From: Ralstonia sp. RRA
Lineage (GTDB): Bacteria > Pseudomonadota > Gammaproteobacteria > Burkholderiales > Burkholderiaceae
Direction: 5' to 3'
DNA: 64,000 bases
Assembly (NCBI RefSeq): GCF_037023145.1
Contig: NZ_CP146092.1
Location: 1,612,001-1,676,000 of the forward strand
Each line of letters opens with the position of its first letter. Within the stretch, counting starts at the first letter, position 1. A program made the position numbers and the translations under genes. The notes below the pieces were generated by a model that was not told the origin of the DNA, did not search any database, and saw only the letters and a program-made list of their open reading frames with translations. Positions 32,424 through 41,519 of the stretch are shown piece after piece.

Positions 32424-33920
32424 TCAATTGGCCCAGGCCAGCGGTTGTTCGTTCAGGCCCCAGTAGAGGCTCTTCTGCTCCATGTACTGCAGGATGCCCA
32501 GGCGGCCCTTCTCGCGGCCCAGGCCGCTGTCGCGCCAGCCGCCAAACGGCGTCGAGATCGAGAACTGCTTGTACGTGTTGATCCACACGTTGCCGGCCTG
32601 CACCGCGCGGCCGATGCGCCAGGCGCGCTTGTAGTCGCGCGTCCAGATGCCGGCGGCCAGTGCGTAGACGCTGTCGTTGGCCTGCTCGATGAGCTCCTCT
32701 TCATCGTCGAACGGCATGGCAACGAGCACCGGGCCGAAGATCTCTTCCTGGCAAATGCGCGCGCTGTTGGTGAGGCCTTCGATGATGGTGGGCGTATAGA
32801 AGTAGCCCGACTCACAGCCGGCGATGTCCGGGCGCAGACCGCCGGTGCGCAGGTGGCCGCCCTCTTCCACGCCCATCGCCACGTAAGACTCGATGGTCTC
32901 GCGGTGGCGATCGGTGATCAGCGGCCCCATCTGCGTGGACTCGTCGGCCGGGTTGCCGACACGCAGGCGTGCTGCGGCAGCCGCCAGGCGGTCCATGAAC
33001 GGCTCATACAGCGAGCGCGCCACGAACAAACGCGAACCCGCGATGCACGACTCGCCCGACGAGCTGAAGATGCCGTACAGCACACCGTTGACCGCGTGGT
33101 CGAGATCGGCGTCTTCAAACACCATGGTCGGCGACTTGCCACCCAGCTCCAGCGACACCGGCATCATCTTGTCAGCCGCGATATGCGCGATATGGCGGCC
33201 AGTGTTCGTGCCGCCCGTGAACGACACGCGGCGCACCAGCGGGTGCTTAGTGATCGCGTCGCCAATGACCGAACCCTTGCCCGGCAGCACGCTGATCATG
33301 CCCTTGGGCACGCCGGCCTCTTCGCAGATGGCAGCCAGTTCCAGCGCCATCAGCGGCGTGACTTCAGCAGGTTTGACGACGACGGCGTTGCCAGCGGCCA
33401 GCGCAGGCGCCATCTTCTGCGCCTCGCTGGCGATGGGCGAATTCCACGGTGTGATGGCCGCCACCACGCCCATGGGCTCGTGCACGCTCATCGTCAGGCA
33501 ATCGCCGCGCGCAGGCGTGAGGGATTCTTCCAGCGTCTCGCAAGCAGCGCCGAAGAATTGGAACGTCGCGGCCGCGCTCGCCACCAGGGCGCGCGTTTCG
33601 TTGATCGGCTTGCCGTTGTCCAGGCGCTGGCGCTGGGCCAGGGCTTCGCTGCGCGAGCGGATCAACTCGGCCACGCGGTACAGCACAGCCGCACGCTCAT
33701 GCGGCTTACGCTGTGCCCAGCCGCTGGAGAGGAAGGCACGGTAGGCACCGGCCACGGCCTCTTCCACATCGGCCACGCTGGCAGCGTTGAGTTCAGCCAC
33801 GACTTCGCCCGTGGCGGGGTACCGCGTGACATAGCGCTCGCCGGTGCCGAGGCGCCATTCGCCTGCAATGCAGATCGGCAACAAAGCGGTTGCGGTTGGA
33901 TTCAGGGTGGAGACAGTCAT
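32424..33920 (-). CDS. Aldehyde dehydrogenase (NAD(P)-dependent)
   Basis: 498 residues, full-length ALDH. NAD-binding TPWNSP and KPAEVTPL, FTGGTNTGRHIA (G-x-x-x-x-G), catalytic Glu in LELGGKSPT (about 265) and catalytic Cys in SSGESCIAGSR (about 298). It oxidises an aldehyde to the acid; similar enzymes act on hydroxymuconic semialdehydes or gamma-hydroxybutyraldehydes. It follows the aspartate-dehydrogenase-like gene by 16 bases. The substrate is inferred to be an aldehyde from ring cleavage or from the TPP-dependent enzyme. Confidence 0.92.
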   Translation of the reverse strand: MTVSTLNPTATALLPICIAGEWRLGTGERYVTRYPATGEVVAELNAASVADVEEAVAGAYRAFLSSGWAQRKPHERAAVLYRVAELIRSRSEALAQRQRLDNGKPINETRALVASAAATFQFFGAACETLEESLTPARGDCLTMSVHEPMGVVAAITPWNSPIASEAQKMAPALAAGNAVVVKPAEVTPLMALELAAICEEAGVPKGMISVLPGKGSVIGDAITKHPLVRRVSFTGGTNTGRHIAHIAADKMMPVSLELGGKSPTMVFEDADLDHAVNGVLYGIFSSSGESCIAGSRLFVARSLYEPFMDRLAAAAARLRVGNPADESTQMGPLITDRHRETIESYVAMGVEEGGHLRTGGLRPDIAGCESGYFYTPTIIEGLTNSARICQEEIFGPVLVAMPFDDEEELIEQANDSVYALAAGIWTRDYKRAWRIGRAVQAGNVWINTYKQFSISTPFGGWRDSGLGREKGRLGILQYMEQKSLYWGLNEQPLAWAN

Positions 33921-33936
33921 GGCGCTGTGGCCTCAC

Positions 33937-34740
33937 TCAGATCGAAACAGCGTGCGCGCGGTTGCCCAGCGCACGCACCACGCTGAACACCGTCAGCGCA
34001 GAAGTCTTGGGATTGGCTGCCAGCGGCTTGCCGCGCATGGTCAGCTCGAAGCCGCCAAAGGCGCCACGTGCCTCGACGTGGTGGATGTTCTCGTCCACCG
34101 TCGGATCGGCCAGCAGCTTGACGTGTGTGTGTTCCAGCCCCAGGCCTGCCAGCGACAGCGTGGCCGCCACGTTGGCGTTCTTCGGGAACAGGCGCGCAGC
34201 CTCACGGGCATTGCCTTCGAAAATCACGGTCGGCTCGCTCAGCGCATCCAGGTCGAATTGCTGATCGGCCGGCGTGTCCTTCCAGGCACGCGGGGGCTTG
34301 CGGCCGGTGTAAACCACAGCATCCAGCCCGCCAAGCCGCGCGGCGGCCAGCGCATCGATGGCCCCGATGGCGCCTGACAGCAACTGCATCTGCGCGTTGC
34401 CACGCCGTGCTGCAGCTTCCAGACGCTCGGCCACGCCCGGTTCGGACAACGCACCGACGGACACCACTAGGCAATCAATGCCCTGCTCCAGCGCCGGCAC
34501 CACGTGCTCTTCCAGCGCGTCATGCCCGGCGCATTCGACCAGCAGGTCGGGGCGTGCATCGGGGGATAGATGCGTGACTACGCGTGCGTTCGGCGCGAGC
34601 GGGGCAATGGCCTCGCGCGCCTTGTCCATCGCGTGCTCAGGCACGATCACGGCATCAAAGCAGACGTCCGGATCGCTCTTGAGCAGCTCCAGCACGCCCT
34701 GCCCGATCGCTCCGCAACCGACCATCGATACATGCAGCAT
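33937..34740 (-). CDS. nadX: L-aspartate dehydrogenase family protein (NadX-like)
   Basis: 267 residues. The N-terminal Rossmann motif VSMVGCGAIGQGVLELL and the C-terminal DUF108 region with DENIHHVEARGAFGGFEL match aspartate dehydrogenase (EC 1.4.1.21), including the conserved His pair. The enzyme interconverts L-aspartate and oxaloacetate/ammonia (via iminosuccinate) with NAD(P). Characterised homologues occur in Cupriavidus/Ralstonia and Pseudomonas aeruginosa. Its place inside an aromatic-oxygenase operon is unexpected and suggests an amino or imino acid intermediate. AAGGAG precedes the ATG at 34740. Confidence 0.88.
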   Translation of the reverse strand: MLHVSMVGCGAIGQGVLELLKSDPDVCFDAVIVPEHAMDKAREAIAPLAPNARVVTHLSPDARPDLLVECAGHDALEEHVVPALEQGIDCLVVSVGALSEPGVAERLEAAARRGNAQMQLLSGAIGAIDALAAARLGGLDAVVYTGRKPPRAWKDTPADQQFDLDALSEPTVIFEGNAREAARLFPKNANVAATLSLAGLGLEHTHVKLLADPTVDENIHHVEARGAFGGFELTMRGKPLAANPKTSALTVFSVVRALGNRAHAVSI

Positions 34741-34772
34741 GTCCGGCTCCTTGGGTTGGCTCAGTTGCGGGT

Positions 34773-36500
34773 TCACGCCACCACCGTGGTGCGTTCGGCT
34801 GCGCGTTCGCCCTGCCCTTCCTTGGCCAGCTGGTTGACCGGCGGGCCCGCAAAGATGGTCTTGAAGCTGCCGATGGAGAGCATGTCGATCTCCAGCAGGA
34901 ACGGGCCCTCACCGCTAGCGGCCTCGTTCAGTGCGTTGCCCACGTCGGCCAGATCCGACACGCGGCGATGGCGTAACTGCAGGGATTGCGAGAGCGCCGT
35001 GTAGTCCGGCGTATGCAGATCCACGTAATGACGGCGGCCGCCGTACTGCGCGTCCTGGATGTTCTTGATGACGCCGTAGCCCTTGTCGTTCATCAGCACG
35101 ATGACGAGGTTGGCACGCTCCTGCACGGCCGTTGCCAGCTCACCCAGGTTCAGGATGAAACCGCCGTCGCCGGCCAGGCAGAACGTGGTCTTGCCCGATC
35201 CGGTTGCCGCGGCACCGATGGCCGCGCCAATGCCCATCGCCAGGCCTTGGCCGATGCCGCCGCCCAACGCATGCACGCCGGCACGCGAATCGAAAATACG
35301 CAGGTGACGGTTGCCCCAGGTGCTGTTCGATACCGTCACATCGCGCACCCAGTTGAACTCACGGCCCACGGCAGCCTGCAGGGCTTCCACCAGCTTCGAG
35401 TACGGGCCGAGGCCATCGACCAGTGCACCGACTGCCGTCTCATGCGCGGCACGCAGGTCGCCGGCAAATGCCGCGTCGATCTGCATCTTCTTCTCCAGTC
35501 GATCGGCCAGACCGTCCAGTGCGAGGGCCGAGTCGCCACAGACGAAGTAGTCGCTGGCGTAGCAGCGGCCTTCTGCCGAAGCATCCGCATCAATGCGGTA
35601 CAGCGGACGCGGCAGCTTCAGTTCGTACTTGAGCGTTTCATTGCCGCGCAAGCGCGAGCCGACTACGACCATCGCATCGCACGTCTGGTAGAACGCCTCG
35701 ACCGGCTTGTGCAGATTGAAGGCACCCAGCGAGCGCGGATCGTCTTCCGGCACAATGCCGCGGCCTTGCGTGCTGGTCACCACGCCAAAGCCCAGGTCCA
35801 TCAGGCGCTTGACCTGCTTCGCGGCATGGCGGGCACCACCGCCCAGCCACAGCATCGGGCGGCGCGCACGCGACAGGCGCTCGGCCAGCTCATCCAGCGC
35901 ATGCGCCGACGGCACATGCTGCGGCACGAGCAGCGGGCGCAGGTCGGTCGGCATCGGGATCAGCGCGGCCTGGATGTCGATGGGGATCTCCACGCTCACC
36001 GGGCCGGTCGGGGCCGTCAGTGCGGTCTGCACAGCCAGCTTCATCGTGCTGATGGCGGTGTCTGCGCTACGGATGCGGAAGGCCGCCTTCGACACCGACT
36101 TGAGCATCGTGAGCTGGTCCGGCGCTTCGTGGATGTAGGCCAGGCTTTGGTCCAGATACGGCGTTTCGATCTGGCCCGTGATATGCAGCAGCGGCGTACC
36201 AGCAGTCAGGGCTTCGACCATTGCGCCGGCGGCATTGCCGGCAGCGGTACCGGTGCTGGTCAGGCACACGCCCAGGCCACCCGTGGTGCGGGCATAGGCA
36301 TCGGCCATGTTGGTGCCGCCTGCTTCGCCGCGCGCCATGATGAAGCGGATCTTGCCGCGCTCGCCCATCGCATCGAGGATGGGCATGTTGTGGATGGAGA
36401 TCACGCCAAAGGCGGCCTTGACCTCGCAGGATTCCAGGAAGGCTGCAATCGCGTGGCCCACGGTGACCAGTTGTTGTTCCTGTGGTTGTCTATTAAGCAT
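34773..36500 (-). CDS. TPP-dependent enzyme of the acetolactate synthase/decarboxylase family
   Basis: 575 residues with the three-domain order: N-terminal Pyr domain containing the TPP-activating Glu (ARGEAGGTNMADAYAR, about 57), a central domain, and a C-terminal PP domain with GDGGFILNLGELATA plus the distal NDKGYG (Mg/TPP motif). Family members decarboxylate 2-oxo acids or form acyloins, and this one has no obvious close named relative. It overlaps the SDR gene by 8 bases. In the pathway it may decarboxylate a 2-oxo acid to the aldehyde used by the ALDH. Confidence 0.87.
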   Translation of the reverse strand: MLNRQPQEQQLVTVGHAIAAFLESCEVKAAFGVISIHNMPILDAMGERGKIRFIMARGEAGGTNMADAYARTTGGLGVCLTSTGTAAGNAAGAMVEALTAGTPLLHITGQIETPYLDQSLAYIHEAPDQLTMLKSVSKAAFRIRSADTAISTMKLAVQTALTAPTGPVSVEIPIDIQAALIPMPTDLRPLLVPQHVPSAHALDELAERLSRARRPMLWLGGGARHAAKQVKRLMDLGFGVVTSTQGRGIVPEDDPRSLGAFNLHKPVEAFYQTCDAMVVVGSRLRGNETLKYELKLPRPLYRIDADASAEGRCYASDYFVCGDSALALDGLADRLEKKMQIDAAFAGDLRAAHETAVGALVDGLGPYSKLVEALQAAVGREFNWVRDVTVSNSTWGNRHLRIFDSRAGVHALGGGIGQGLAMGIGAAIGAAATGSGKTTFCLAGDGGFILNLGELATAVQERANLVIVLMNDKGYGVIKNIQDAQYGGRRHYVDLHTPDYTALSQSLQLRHRRVSDLADVGNALNEAASGEGPFLLEIDMLSIGSFKTIFAGPPVNQLAKEGQGERAAERTTVVA

Positions 36501-37302
36501 GACGGGAGTGTCCTCCGGAGATATCGATATGGCTGCCCGTGGTGTACGAAGACAACGGCGAGGCAAGGAACAGAATGGCGCGGGCTGCCTCTTCGGGCAG
36601 GCCCAGGCGGCCAAGGGGAATATGTTTTTGCGTGGCCAGGCGGCGCGTCCACGCGGCCCAGTCCAGATGCTTGTCTTCTTCGGGGCGCGCCTCAAAGCGG
36701 CGCCGCCACTGGCCGGACTCGACCAACCCGATCAGGATGCCGTTGACGCGCACGCCCTTCGGTGCAAATTCGGTCGCCATCGAGCGCACCAGGTTGAGCA
36801 CCCCCGCCCGCGCGGCCGACGTGGCGACCATGTGCGGCTCAGGCTGCTGCGCGAGCAGCGAATTCACGCAGACGATCGCACCGTGCGCGGAGCGCTCCAG
36901 TTGCGGCATGAACGCGCGCGTCGGGTGGATGACGGAGAAGAACTTGAGATGCAGCTCCTGCGTCCATGCGGCATCGTCGGTGTCGGCAAACGTCGAGACG
37001 CGGCCCTGGCCGGCGTTGTTGACCAGCATGTCGATGGGGCCAAGCGCTTGCTCCACCGCATCGGCAAACGCAGCCATCTGCGCGGCATCAAGCACATCGC
37101 AGGTTGCGGCGAACAACTTCGCGCTCGGGAATCGGCTGCGCAGGTGTTGTTCAGCTTGTGCAAGACGTTCTGCATTGCGACCGCACAGCGCCACAGCGGC
37201 ACCGGCTTCCAGCAGCAGTTCAACGGTGGCGAGGCCGATGCCCGAGGAGCCCCCGGTCACCACAGCGGTCTTGCCCGTCAGATCGATCATCGGCATGGTC
37301 AT
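36493..37302 (-). CDS. SDR-family oxidoreductase
   Basis: 269 residues: TGGSSGIGLATVELL coenzyme motif, NNAGQ, catalytic Ser (VCVNSLLAQQ) and a C-terminal SGGH segment. The usual YxxxK Tyr region reads PEPHMVATSAARAG: the Tyr-Lys motif is not evident, so catalysis may be altered. The start overlaps the stop of the IclR gene by 4 bases. It resembles SDRs of the GalDH/dihydrodiol type, but the substrate is unknown. Confidence 0.82.
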   Translation of the reverse strand: MTMPMIDLTGKTAVVTGGSSGIGLATVELLLEAGAAVALCGRNAERLAQAEQHLRSRFPSAKLFAATCDVLDAAQMAAFADAVEQALGPIDMLVNNAGQGRVSTFADTDDAAWTQELHLKFFSVIHPTRAFMPQLERSAHGAIVCVNSLLAQQPEPHMVATSAARAGVLNLVRSMATEFAPKGVRVNGILIGLVESGQWRRRFEARPEEDKHLDWAAWTRRLATQKHIPLGRLGLPEEAARAILFLASPLSSYTTGSHIDISGGHSRHA

Positions 37303-38126
37303 TCCCGGAACAGGTTGACGACCTTGCCGCTGGCGGGGCGGTAGTCCAGCAGGTACGACAGCTCGCCGGCGGCAGCGCGCACCTTGTCGATCATCGAATC
37401 CAGCTGTGCTGGCTCGATGCGCGGTGACGGGATCGTCGTGCCGAGCGCGGCGACCACCTTGCCGCCGCGATCCAGCACGGGCGCTGCAATCGTCGAGATG
37501 TTGGCCTCAAAGAAGCCCTCTTGCAGCACGTAGCCATGGTCTCGATCACGCTGGACCATCTCGAACAGCTCTTCCACCGTGCGCGGCGTGTTGGCAGAGA
37601 ACGCTTCCAGTTGAGGCTCCGGATAGAGCTGGCGCAACTCAGCCAGTGACAGATCCGCCAGCAGCACACGGCCCAGCACGGTGGCATGCGCGGGCAACCG
37701 CGTGCCGACATTGACGGAGCTCGTGAACGGCGTGGGCGCCACCGATTTCGCCACATAGACGATCGAGCGGCCATCGCGCACCACGAGGTTGCACGGATAG
37801 TGGATGTCGTCGCGCAGGCGATCGAGCAGCGGGCGGCCTAGCTCGGTCAACTCCAGCGAGGCGAGGTATTCAAAGCCCAGGCGCAGCACCGCCATGCCAA
37901 GGCGGAAATCGCGGCCGCCATCGACGCGCTCGATAAAGCCCATCACTTCAAGCGTGGTCAGCAGGCGGAACACCGTCGAGCGCGGCACTTTCAGCCGGCG
38001 CGCCAGTTCCGGTGCAGACAGCACACGATCTTTGTGGCTGAACTCGCAGAGCAGGCGCAGGCCGCGTTCGAGCCCGGGGACGATGTACTTTTCCTGCACG
38101 TCTTCGGAGATGAGGTCGTTGCTCAT
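37299..38126 (-). CDS. IclR-family transcriptional regulator
   Basis: 275 residues. N-terminal winged HTH (VLSAPELARRLKVPRSTVFRLLTTL) and C-terminal IclR effector-binding domain (TRLPAHATVLGRVLLA, GYVLQEGFFEANISTIAAPV). It is encoded in the middle of the operon, between the hydrolase and an SDR, which would create autoregulation. The palindromes near 41.86 kb and 28.99 kb are the likely targets. Regulators of this group often bind an aromatic-acid effector. Confidence 0.92.
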   Translation of the reverse strand: MSNDLISEDVQEKYIVPGLERGLRLLCEFSHKDRVLSAPELARRLKVPRSTVFRLLTTLEVMGFIERVDGGRDFRLGMAVLRLGFEYLASLELTELGRPLLDRLRDDIHYPCNLVVRDGRSIVYVAKSVAPTPFTSSVNVGTRLPAHATVLGRVLLADLSLAELRQLYPEPQLEAFSANTPRTVEELFEMVQRDRDHGYVLQEGFFEANISTIAAPVLDRGGKVVAALGTTIPSPRIEPAQLDSMIDKVRAAAGELSYLLDYRPASGKVVNLFRE

Positions 38127-38138
38127 ACGTGTTGGCGC

Positions 38139-39023
38139 TTACGCGTTTCGGGATTGGGAGAGGACGGCTTGTTCGATCCAGCCAGCAACAGCATCCGGTG
38201 CATCGATATAGGAGGCGTGTCCGGCAGACGGCACGAGCGCGAACGGCAGACCGAACGTCTCGGCCAGGGCTTCACAGCCTTGCGGCGGTGTGATGCCGTC
38301 AACATCGCCGCATGCCACATGGGCGTGTGTCGATGCCGGACGTTTGCGCAGATAGGCGCCGATGTCGTCGCCGCTTAGCATCGCCACAGCCTGGCGATAG
38401 CCGCCATCGTTCAGGCGTTTCATGTTCCAGCGCACCCAGGCACGTTCTTCGCCGGTGGCATCGGGGCGCAGCAGGTGCGCGTGGCGCGATTCGGCCATCC
38501 CCTCGATACCCAGTTGGTCAAGCGTGGCTAGGCGCTGCGCTTGCACACTGCGGGACTTGGCTTCCTGCCCCGGCTGGCCGTAACCCTGTGCCGGGTTCAG
38601 CAGCAACAGGTGTTTCGGCTGCATCGCCAGGGGTGCGTCGGCCACATAGGCCGAAGCCATCAATGCGCCAAGGGAATGCCCGACAAGCACGTCCGGCTTG
38701 ACGTGGAGCACAGCGAGCCAGGCGCGCAGCCGCGCGGCATAGTTGGCCGCGCGCGGCTCGTGCCGCTCCAGGGGTGTGGAGTTGCCGTAGCCCGGCGCAT
38801 CCCACGCAAGCACACGCGTGCTTTGCGAAAGCAACTGCGCGCAAGGCAGCCATGACGCCGCACTGGAGCTGATGCCGTGCAACAGCACCACCACCGGCCC
38901 GCGATCGCCCCATTGCCGATAACCGACGCGATCGCCGCGCTCGCTGATCACAGCGGTGCGTTCGGCAAACTCAGCGCCGAGCAACGCCAGCGCATCAGCA
39001 ACGCGCAACGGATGAGAAGACAT
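38139..39023 (-). CDS. Alpha/beta hydrolase
   Basis: 294 residues. Oxyanion region LLHGISSSAASW, nucleophile elbow GHSLG (Ser about 120), Asp in CGDVDGITPP and catalytic His in PSAGHASYI. It fits the size and layout of meta-cleavage-product (C-C bond) hydrolases and enol-lactone hydrolases, and it is in an operon with an extradiol-type dioxygenase; either role is possible. The ATG at 39023 has GCAGG upstream. An ATG six codons earlier is an alternative. Confidence 0.87.
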   Translation of the reverse strand: MSSHPLRVADALALLGAEFAERTAVISERGDRVGYRQWGDRGPVVVLLHGISSSAASWLPCAQLLSQSTRVLAWDAPGYGNSTPLERHEPRAANYAARLRAWLAVLHVKPDVLVGHSLGALMASAYVADAPLAMQPKHLLLLNPAQGYGQPGQEAKSRSVQAQRLATLDQLGIEGMAESRHAHLLRPDATGEERAWVRWNMKRLNDGGYRQAVAMLSGDDIGAYLRKRPASTHAHVACGDVDGITPPQGCEALAETFGLPFALVPSAGHASYIDAPDAVAGWIEQAVLSQSRNA

Positions 39024-39045
39024 GACAGCCTGCGCACACATGGCA

Positions 39046-39582
39046 TCAACGCTTGATCTTGGCGAGCGGATGCTCGGGCGGATACGTCGGCGTAATCGGC
39101 TTCTTGGCGCCGAGCATCACGCACATGAGCGCGTCTTCGTCGCCGATGTTGATTTCTTCGCGGTACACACCGGGCGGCACCGAAACGAGGTCGCGATCGG
39201 TCAGGATGGTCTCAAAGCGCTCGCCGTCCTTCTCCAGGACCAGCTTGAGCTTGCCGCGGATGACGAAGAACACCTCTTCCACATCAGTGTGCAGGTGCGA
39301 CGGGCCTTCGTGGCCGGCCGGGATGACCATGGTCGAAAACGTGAAGTGCTCCGACGGCACCGTGTTGGTGTCAGCCGCCACGCCCGTGCCGCCCGTGCCG
39401 AGGTAGCGCATTTGCGCACGGCGATATTTCGGGTCGTAGTCGGCCTGGAACTTGAGGGCGTCCCAGTCGTAGCGGCGGGTAGCGAAACGCGCTACGCGGC
39501 TGTTCATCCAGTCCTCAAACGACGCGCCTTCCGGGCGGTCCCACGTGCGCTGCACTTGCTGTTGTTCGGAGAGATCGCTCAT
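39046..39582 (-). CDS. Cupin-domain protein
   Basis: 178 residues with one cupin_2 barrel at the C-terminus: PSHLHTDVEEVFFVIRGKLKLV supplies metal ligands (H-x-H, E) and PPGVYREEINIG the third motif, although the usual last His is replaced. The first 70 residues are helical and specific to this subfamily. It may be a small dioxygenase or isomerase acting in the same pathway. It is 22 bases upstream of the hydrolase gene. Confidence 0.83.
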   Translation of the reverse strand: MSDLSEQQQVQRTWDRPEGASFEDWMNSRVARFATRRYDWDALKFQADYDPKYRRAQMRYLGTGGTGVAADTNTVPSEHFTFSTMVIPAGHEGPSHLHTDVEEVFFVIRGKLKLVLEKDGERFETILTDRDLVSVPPGVYREEINIGDEDALMCVMLGAKKPITPTYPPEHPLAKIKR

Positions 39583-39614
39583 CGAATACCTCTTCTCAAT
39601 GGTGTGTGGTTGCG

Positions 39615-40388
39615 TTACTGCATGACAAAACCGCCGTTGACGGCCAGCGTCTGGCCCGTCACGAATCGGGAGAGATCGGACAGCGCGAACAGCACGGCGC
39701 CGCAGACGTCGTCGGGCACCTGGTCGCGCGAGATGGCGCGCTGATCGCGGTATAGCGCGTGGCGGTGCGCCGGCACGTATTCCGTGGCTTCCACCAGCGT
39801 CAGTCCCGGCGCGATGGCGTTGACGGTGATGCCGTCAGCACCGCATTCGCGCGCCAATGACTTGGTCATGCCGATGACGGCGCTCTTGCTGGCCACATAG
39901 GCCAGTAGGTTCGGCGCGCCCCACAGCGGCGTGTCCGACGACAGGTTGACGATGGCGCCACGGCCCGACGCCTTGAGCGCCGGCAGGCAGGCCGTCGTCA
40001 TCAGCCAGGTGCCGCGCACGTTGACGTTCATCACGCGGTCCCAGGTGTCGACGTCGATGGACGAGGCATCGCGCCCGCCCGAGTTGGTGATCGCCGCGTT
40101 GTTGACGAGGCCGTCGAGCCCGCCCAGTGCCTGCGTAGCCGCAGCAGCACAAGCCTGGATGGAAGCCGGGTCACCGAGGTCAAGCGTGAAGCCATGGGCT
40201 TCGAAGCCGGCCGCGCGCAGTGCTGCGGCCTCCTCCTGCACACGCTCGCCCAGGATGTCTGCCAGCGCGACCGCACCACCCGCTTCGGCGATGGACTTGG
40301 CGAACGCCAGACCCAGCCCGCGTGCGGCGCCTGTGACGAGCACCTTGCGGCCGGCCAGCAGCCCGGTGGCAGGATTGCGCTCAGGCAT
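39615..40388 (-). CDS. SDR-family oxidoreductase
   Basis: 257 residues. TGAARGLGLAFAKSIAEAGG, NNAAITNSGG, catalytic Ser in VNLSSDTPLW, YVASKSA (Tyr/Lys intact) and a C-terminal NGGF. A classical FabG-like dehydrogenase; a dihydrodiol or hydroxy-acid dehydrogenase step after the Rieske oxygenase is plausible. The ATG at 40388 overlaps the end of the oxygenase gene by 8 bases, so the long upstream frame is not used. Confidence 0.87.
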   Translation of the reverse strand: MPERNPATGLLAGRKVLVTGAARGLGLAFAKSIAEAGGAVALADILGERVQEEAAALRAAGFEAHGFTLDLGDPASIQACAAAATQALGGLDGLVNNAAITNSGGRDASSIDVDTWDRVMNVNVRGTWLMTTACLPALKASGRGAIVNLSSDTPLWGAPNLLAYVASKSAVIGMTKSLARECGADGITVNAIAPGLTLVEATEYVPAHRHALYRDQRAISRDQVPDDVCGAVLFALSDLSRFVTGQTLAVNGGFVMQ

Positions 40389-41448
40389 GTTGGGCTTCCG
40401 AAGCAATGGGCTTGAGCATGGCGACCGGCGCATCGGCCAGTTCAGCTGCGGCGCGGCGGGCCAGGATGCGGCGGATGCGCGTGATGCCGATGTCGTGCTG
40501 ATACAGCGTCTCGTGGTCACGCGCCTCGGGTGCCAGCGATTCGAGCACCACACGGTCCTGCTCGAGGACATCCCAGTGCAGTCCTTCCAGGCGGTTGCGA
40601 TACAGGAAGCGCCACACGTCGCGCTCCCAGCCCTGCACGTGGCGCGTGCGCCAGAAGTAGACGATGCAATGCTCTTCATCAACCGGCGTGGTAATGCCGA
40701 TGATGGTGAATGGGCCACCCGGGCCCACCTTCGGCTGATACGGAATCGACAGGCGCAGCCACATCGTGCCGGTCTCGCCAAACTCGGTCCAATCGAAGTT
40801 CACACCGCGCTGGCCGGTCTTCTGGAACATGATGCCGTGCTCGGTTTCGAGCACTTCCATCACGGCCTTTTTCTCGCCGCTGGCCATCGAGTGCGACACG
40901 GCGTGCAGGTACGCGCCGTGCATCGGGTCCATGACGTTGTCGATGGCGTAGCGGTAGTTGACGTTCCAGTGCGCGAAGCAGAGGAAGTGGCTGTGCTCGT
41001 CGCTGGTCAGCTCTTCGGGCAGGCGCAACGTGCCGACAGCGTCGTCGTATTCAGACGGTGCCTTGTCGCCAAACCACAGGAAGATGGCGCCGGCACGTTC
41101 CTGCACCGGGTAGCTGCGCACGCAGGTCTTGCCTTCCATCGGGCAGGCGTCGACAGCCGGCACGCTGGTGACGGTGCCTTGACCATTCACTTCAACGCCG
41201 TGGTACCAGCAGGCCACGTGATCGCCCAGGTTCCAGCCCATCGACAGGCGCGCACCACGGTGCGGGCAGCGGTCTTCCAGTGCATGCACCTGGCCAGCGG
41301 TGTCGCGCCACAGCACGATGTTCTGGCTCAGGCGGGTGATGCCCACCGGCGCGTTCTTCACATTCCACGATGCCGCCACCGGATACCAGTAGTTGCGCAG
41401 ACCGGTGTTGATGCGCGCTTCCTTCTGCGCTTCCTTGTTGCCTTCCAT
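40381..41448 (-). CDS. Rieske non-haem iron oxygenase, alpha subunit (VanA-like)
   Basis: 355 residues, the size of the stand-alone (group I) oxygenases such as vanillate O-demethylase. Rieske [2Fe-2S] ligands C61-P-H63 and C80-x2-H83 (CPHRGA, CWYHG). The mononuclear iron site follows N-V-M-D-P-M-H-x4-H near residue 175. Electrons would come from the VanB-type reductase encoded at the operon's far end. It could O/N-demethylate or hydroxylate an aromatic acid. No beta subunit is present, consistent with group I. Confidence 0.9.
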   Translation of the reverse strand: MEGNKEAQKEARINTGLRNYWYPVAASWNVKNAPVGITRLSQNIVLWRDTAGQVHALEDRCPHRGARLSMGWNLGDHVACWYHGVEVNGQGTVTSVPAVDACPMEGKTCVRSYPVQERAGAIFLWFGDKAPSEYDDAVGTLRLPEELTSDEHSHFLCFAHWNVNYRYAIDNVMDPMHGAYLHAVSHSMASGEKKAVMEVLETEHGIMFQKTGQRGVNFDWTEFGETGTMWLRLSIPYQPKVGPGGPFTIIGITTPVDEEHCIVYFWRTRHVQGWERDVWRFLYRNRLEGLHWDVLEQDRVVLESLAPEARDHETLYQHDIGITRIRRILARRAAAELADAPVAMLKPIASEAQHA

Positions 41449-41519
41449 TGCTTGCCTCGCTTGATGGGGTTGCGCCGGCTGCCTCTGCGGGCAATACGGC
41501 GTCGAATCGTGTGTGGTGA

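Noticed and set aside
32337..33986. Long plus-strand open frame opposite the aldehyde dehydrogenase
   Set aside because: Antisense shadow of a full-length ALDH with catalytic Cys and Glu.
34986..36746. Long plus-strand open frame opposite the TPP enzyme
   Set aside because: Antisense shadow; the minus-strand gene has TPP motifs and the operon context.
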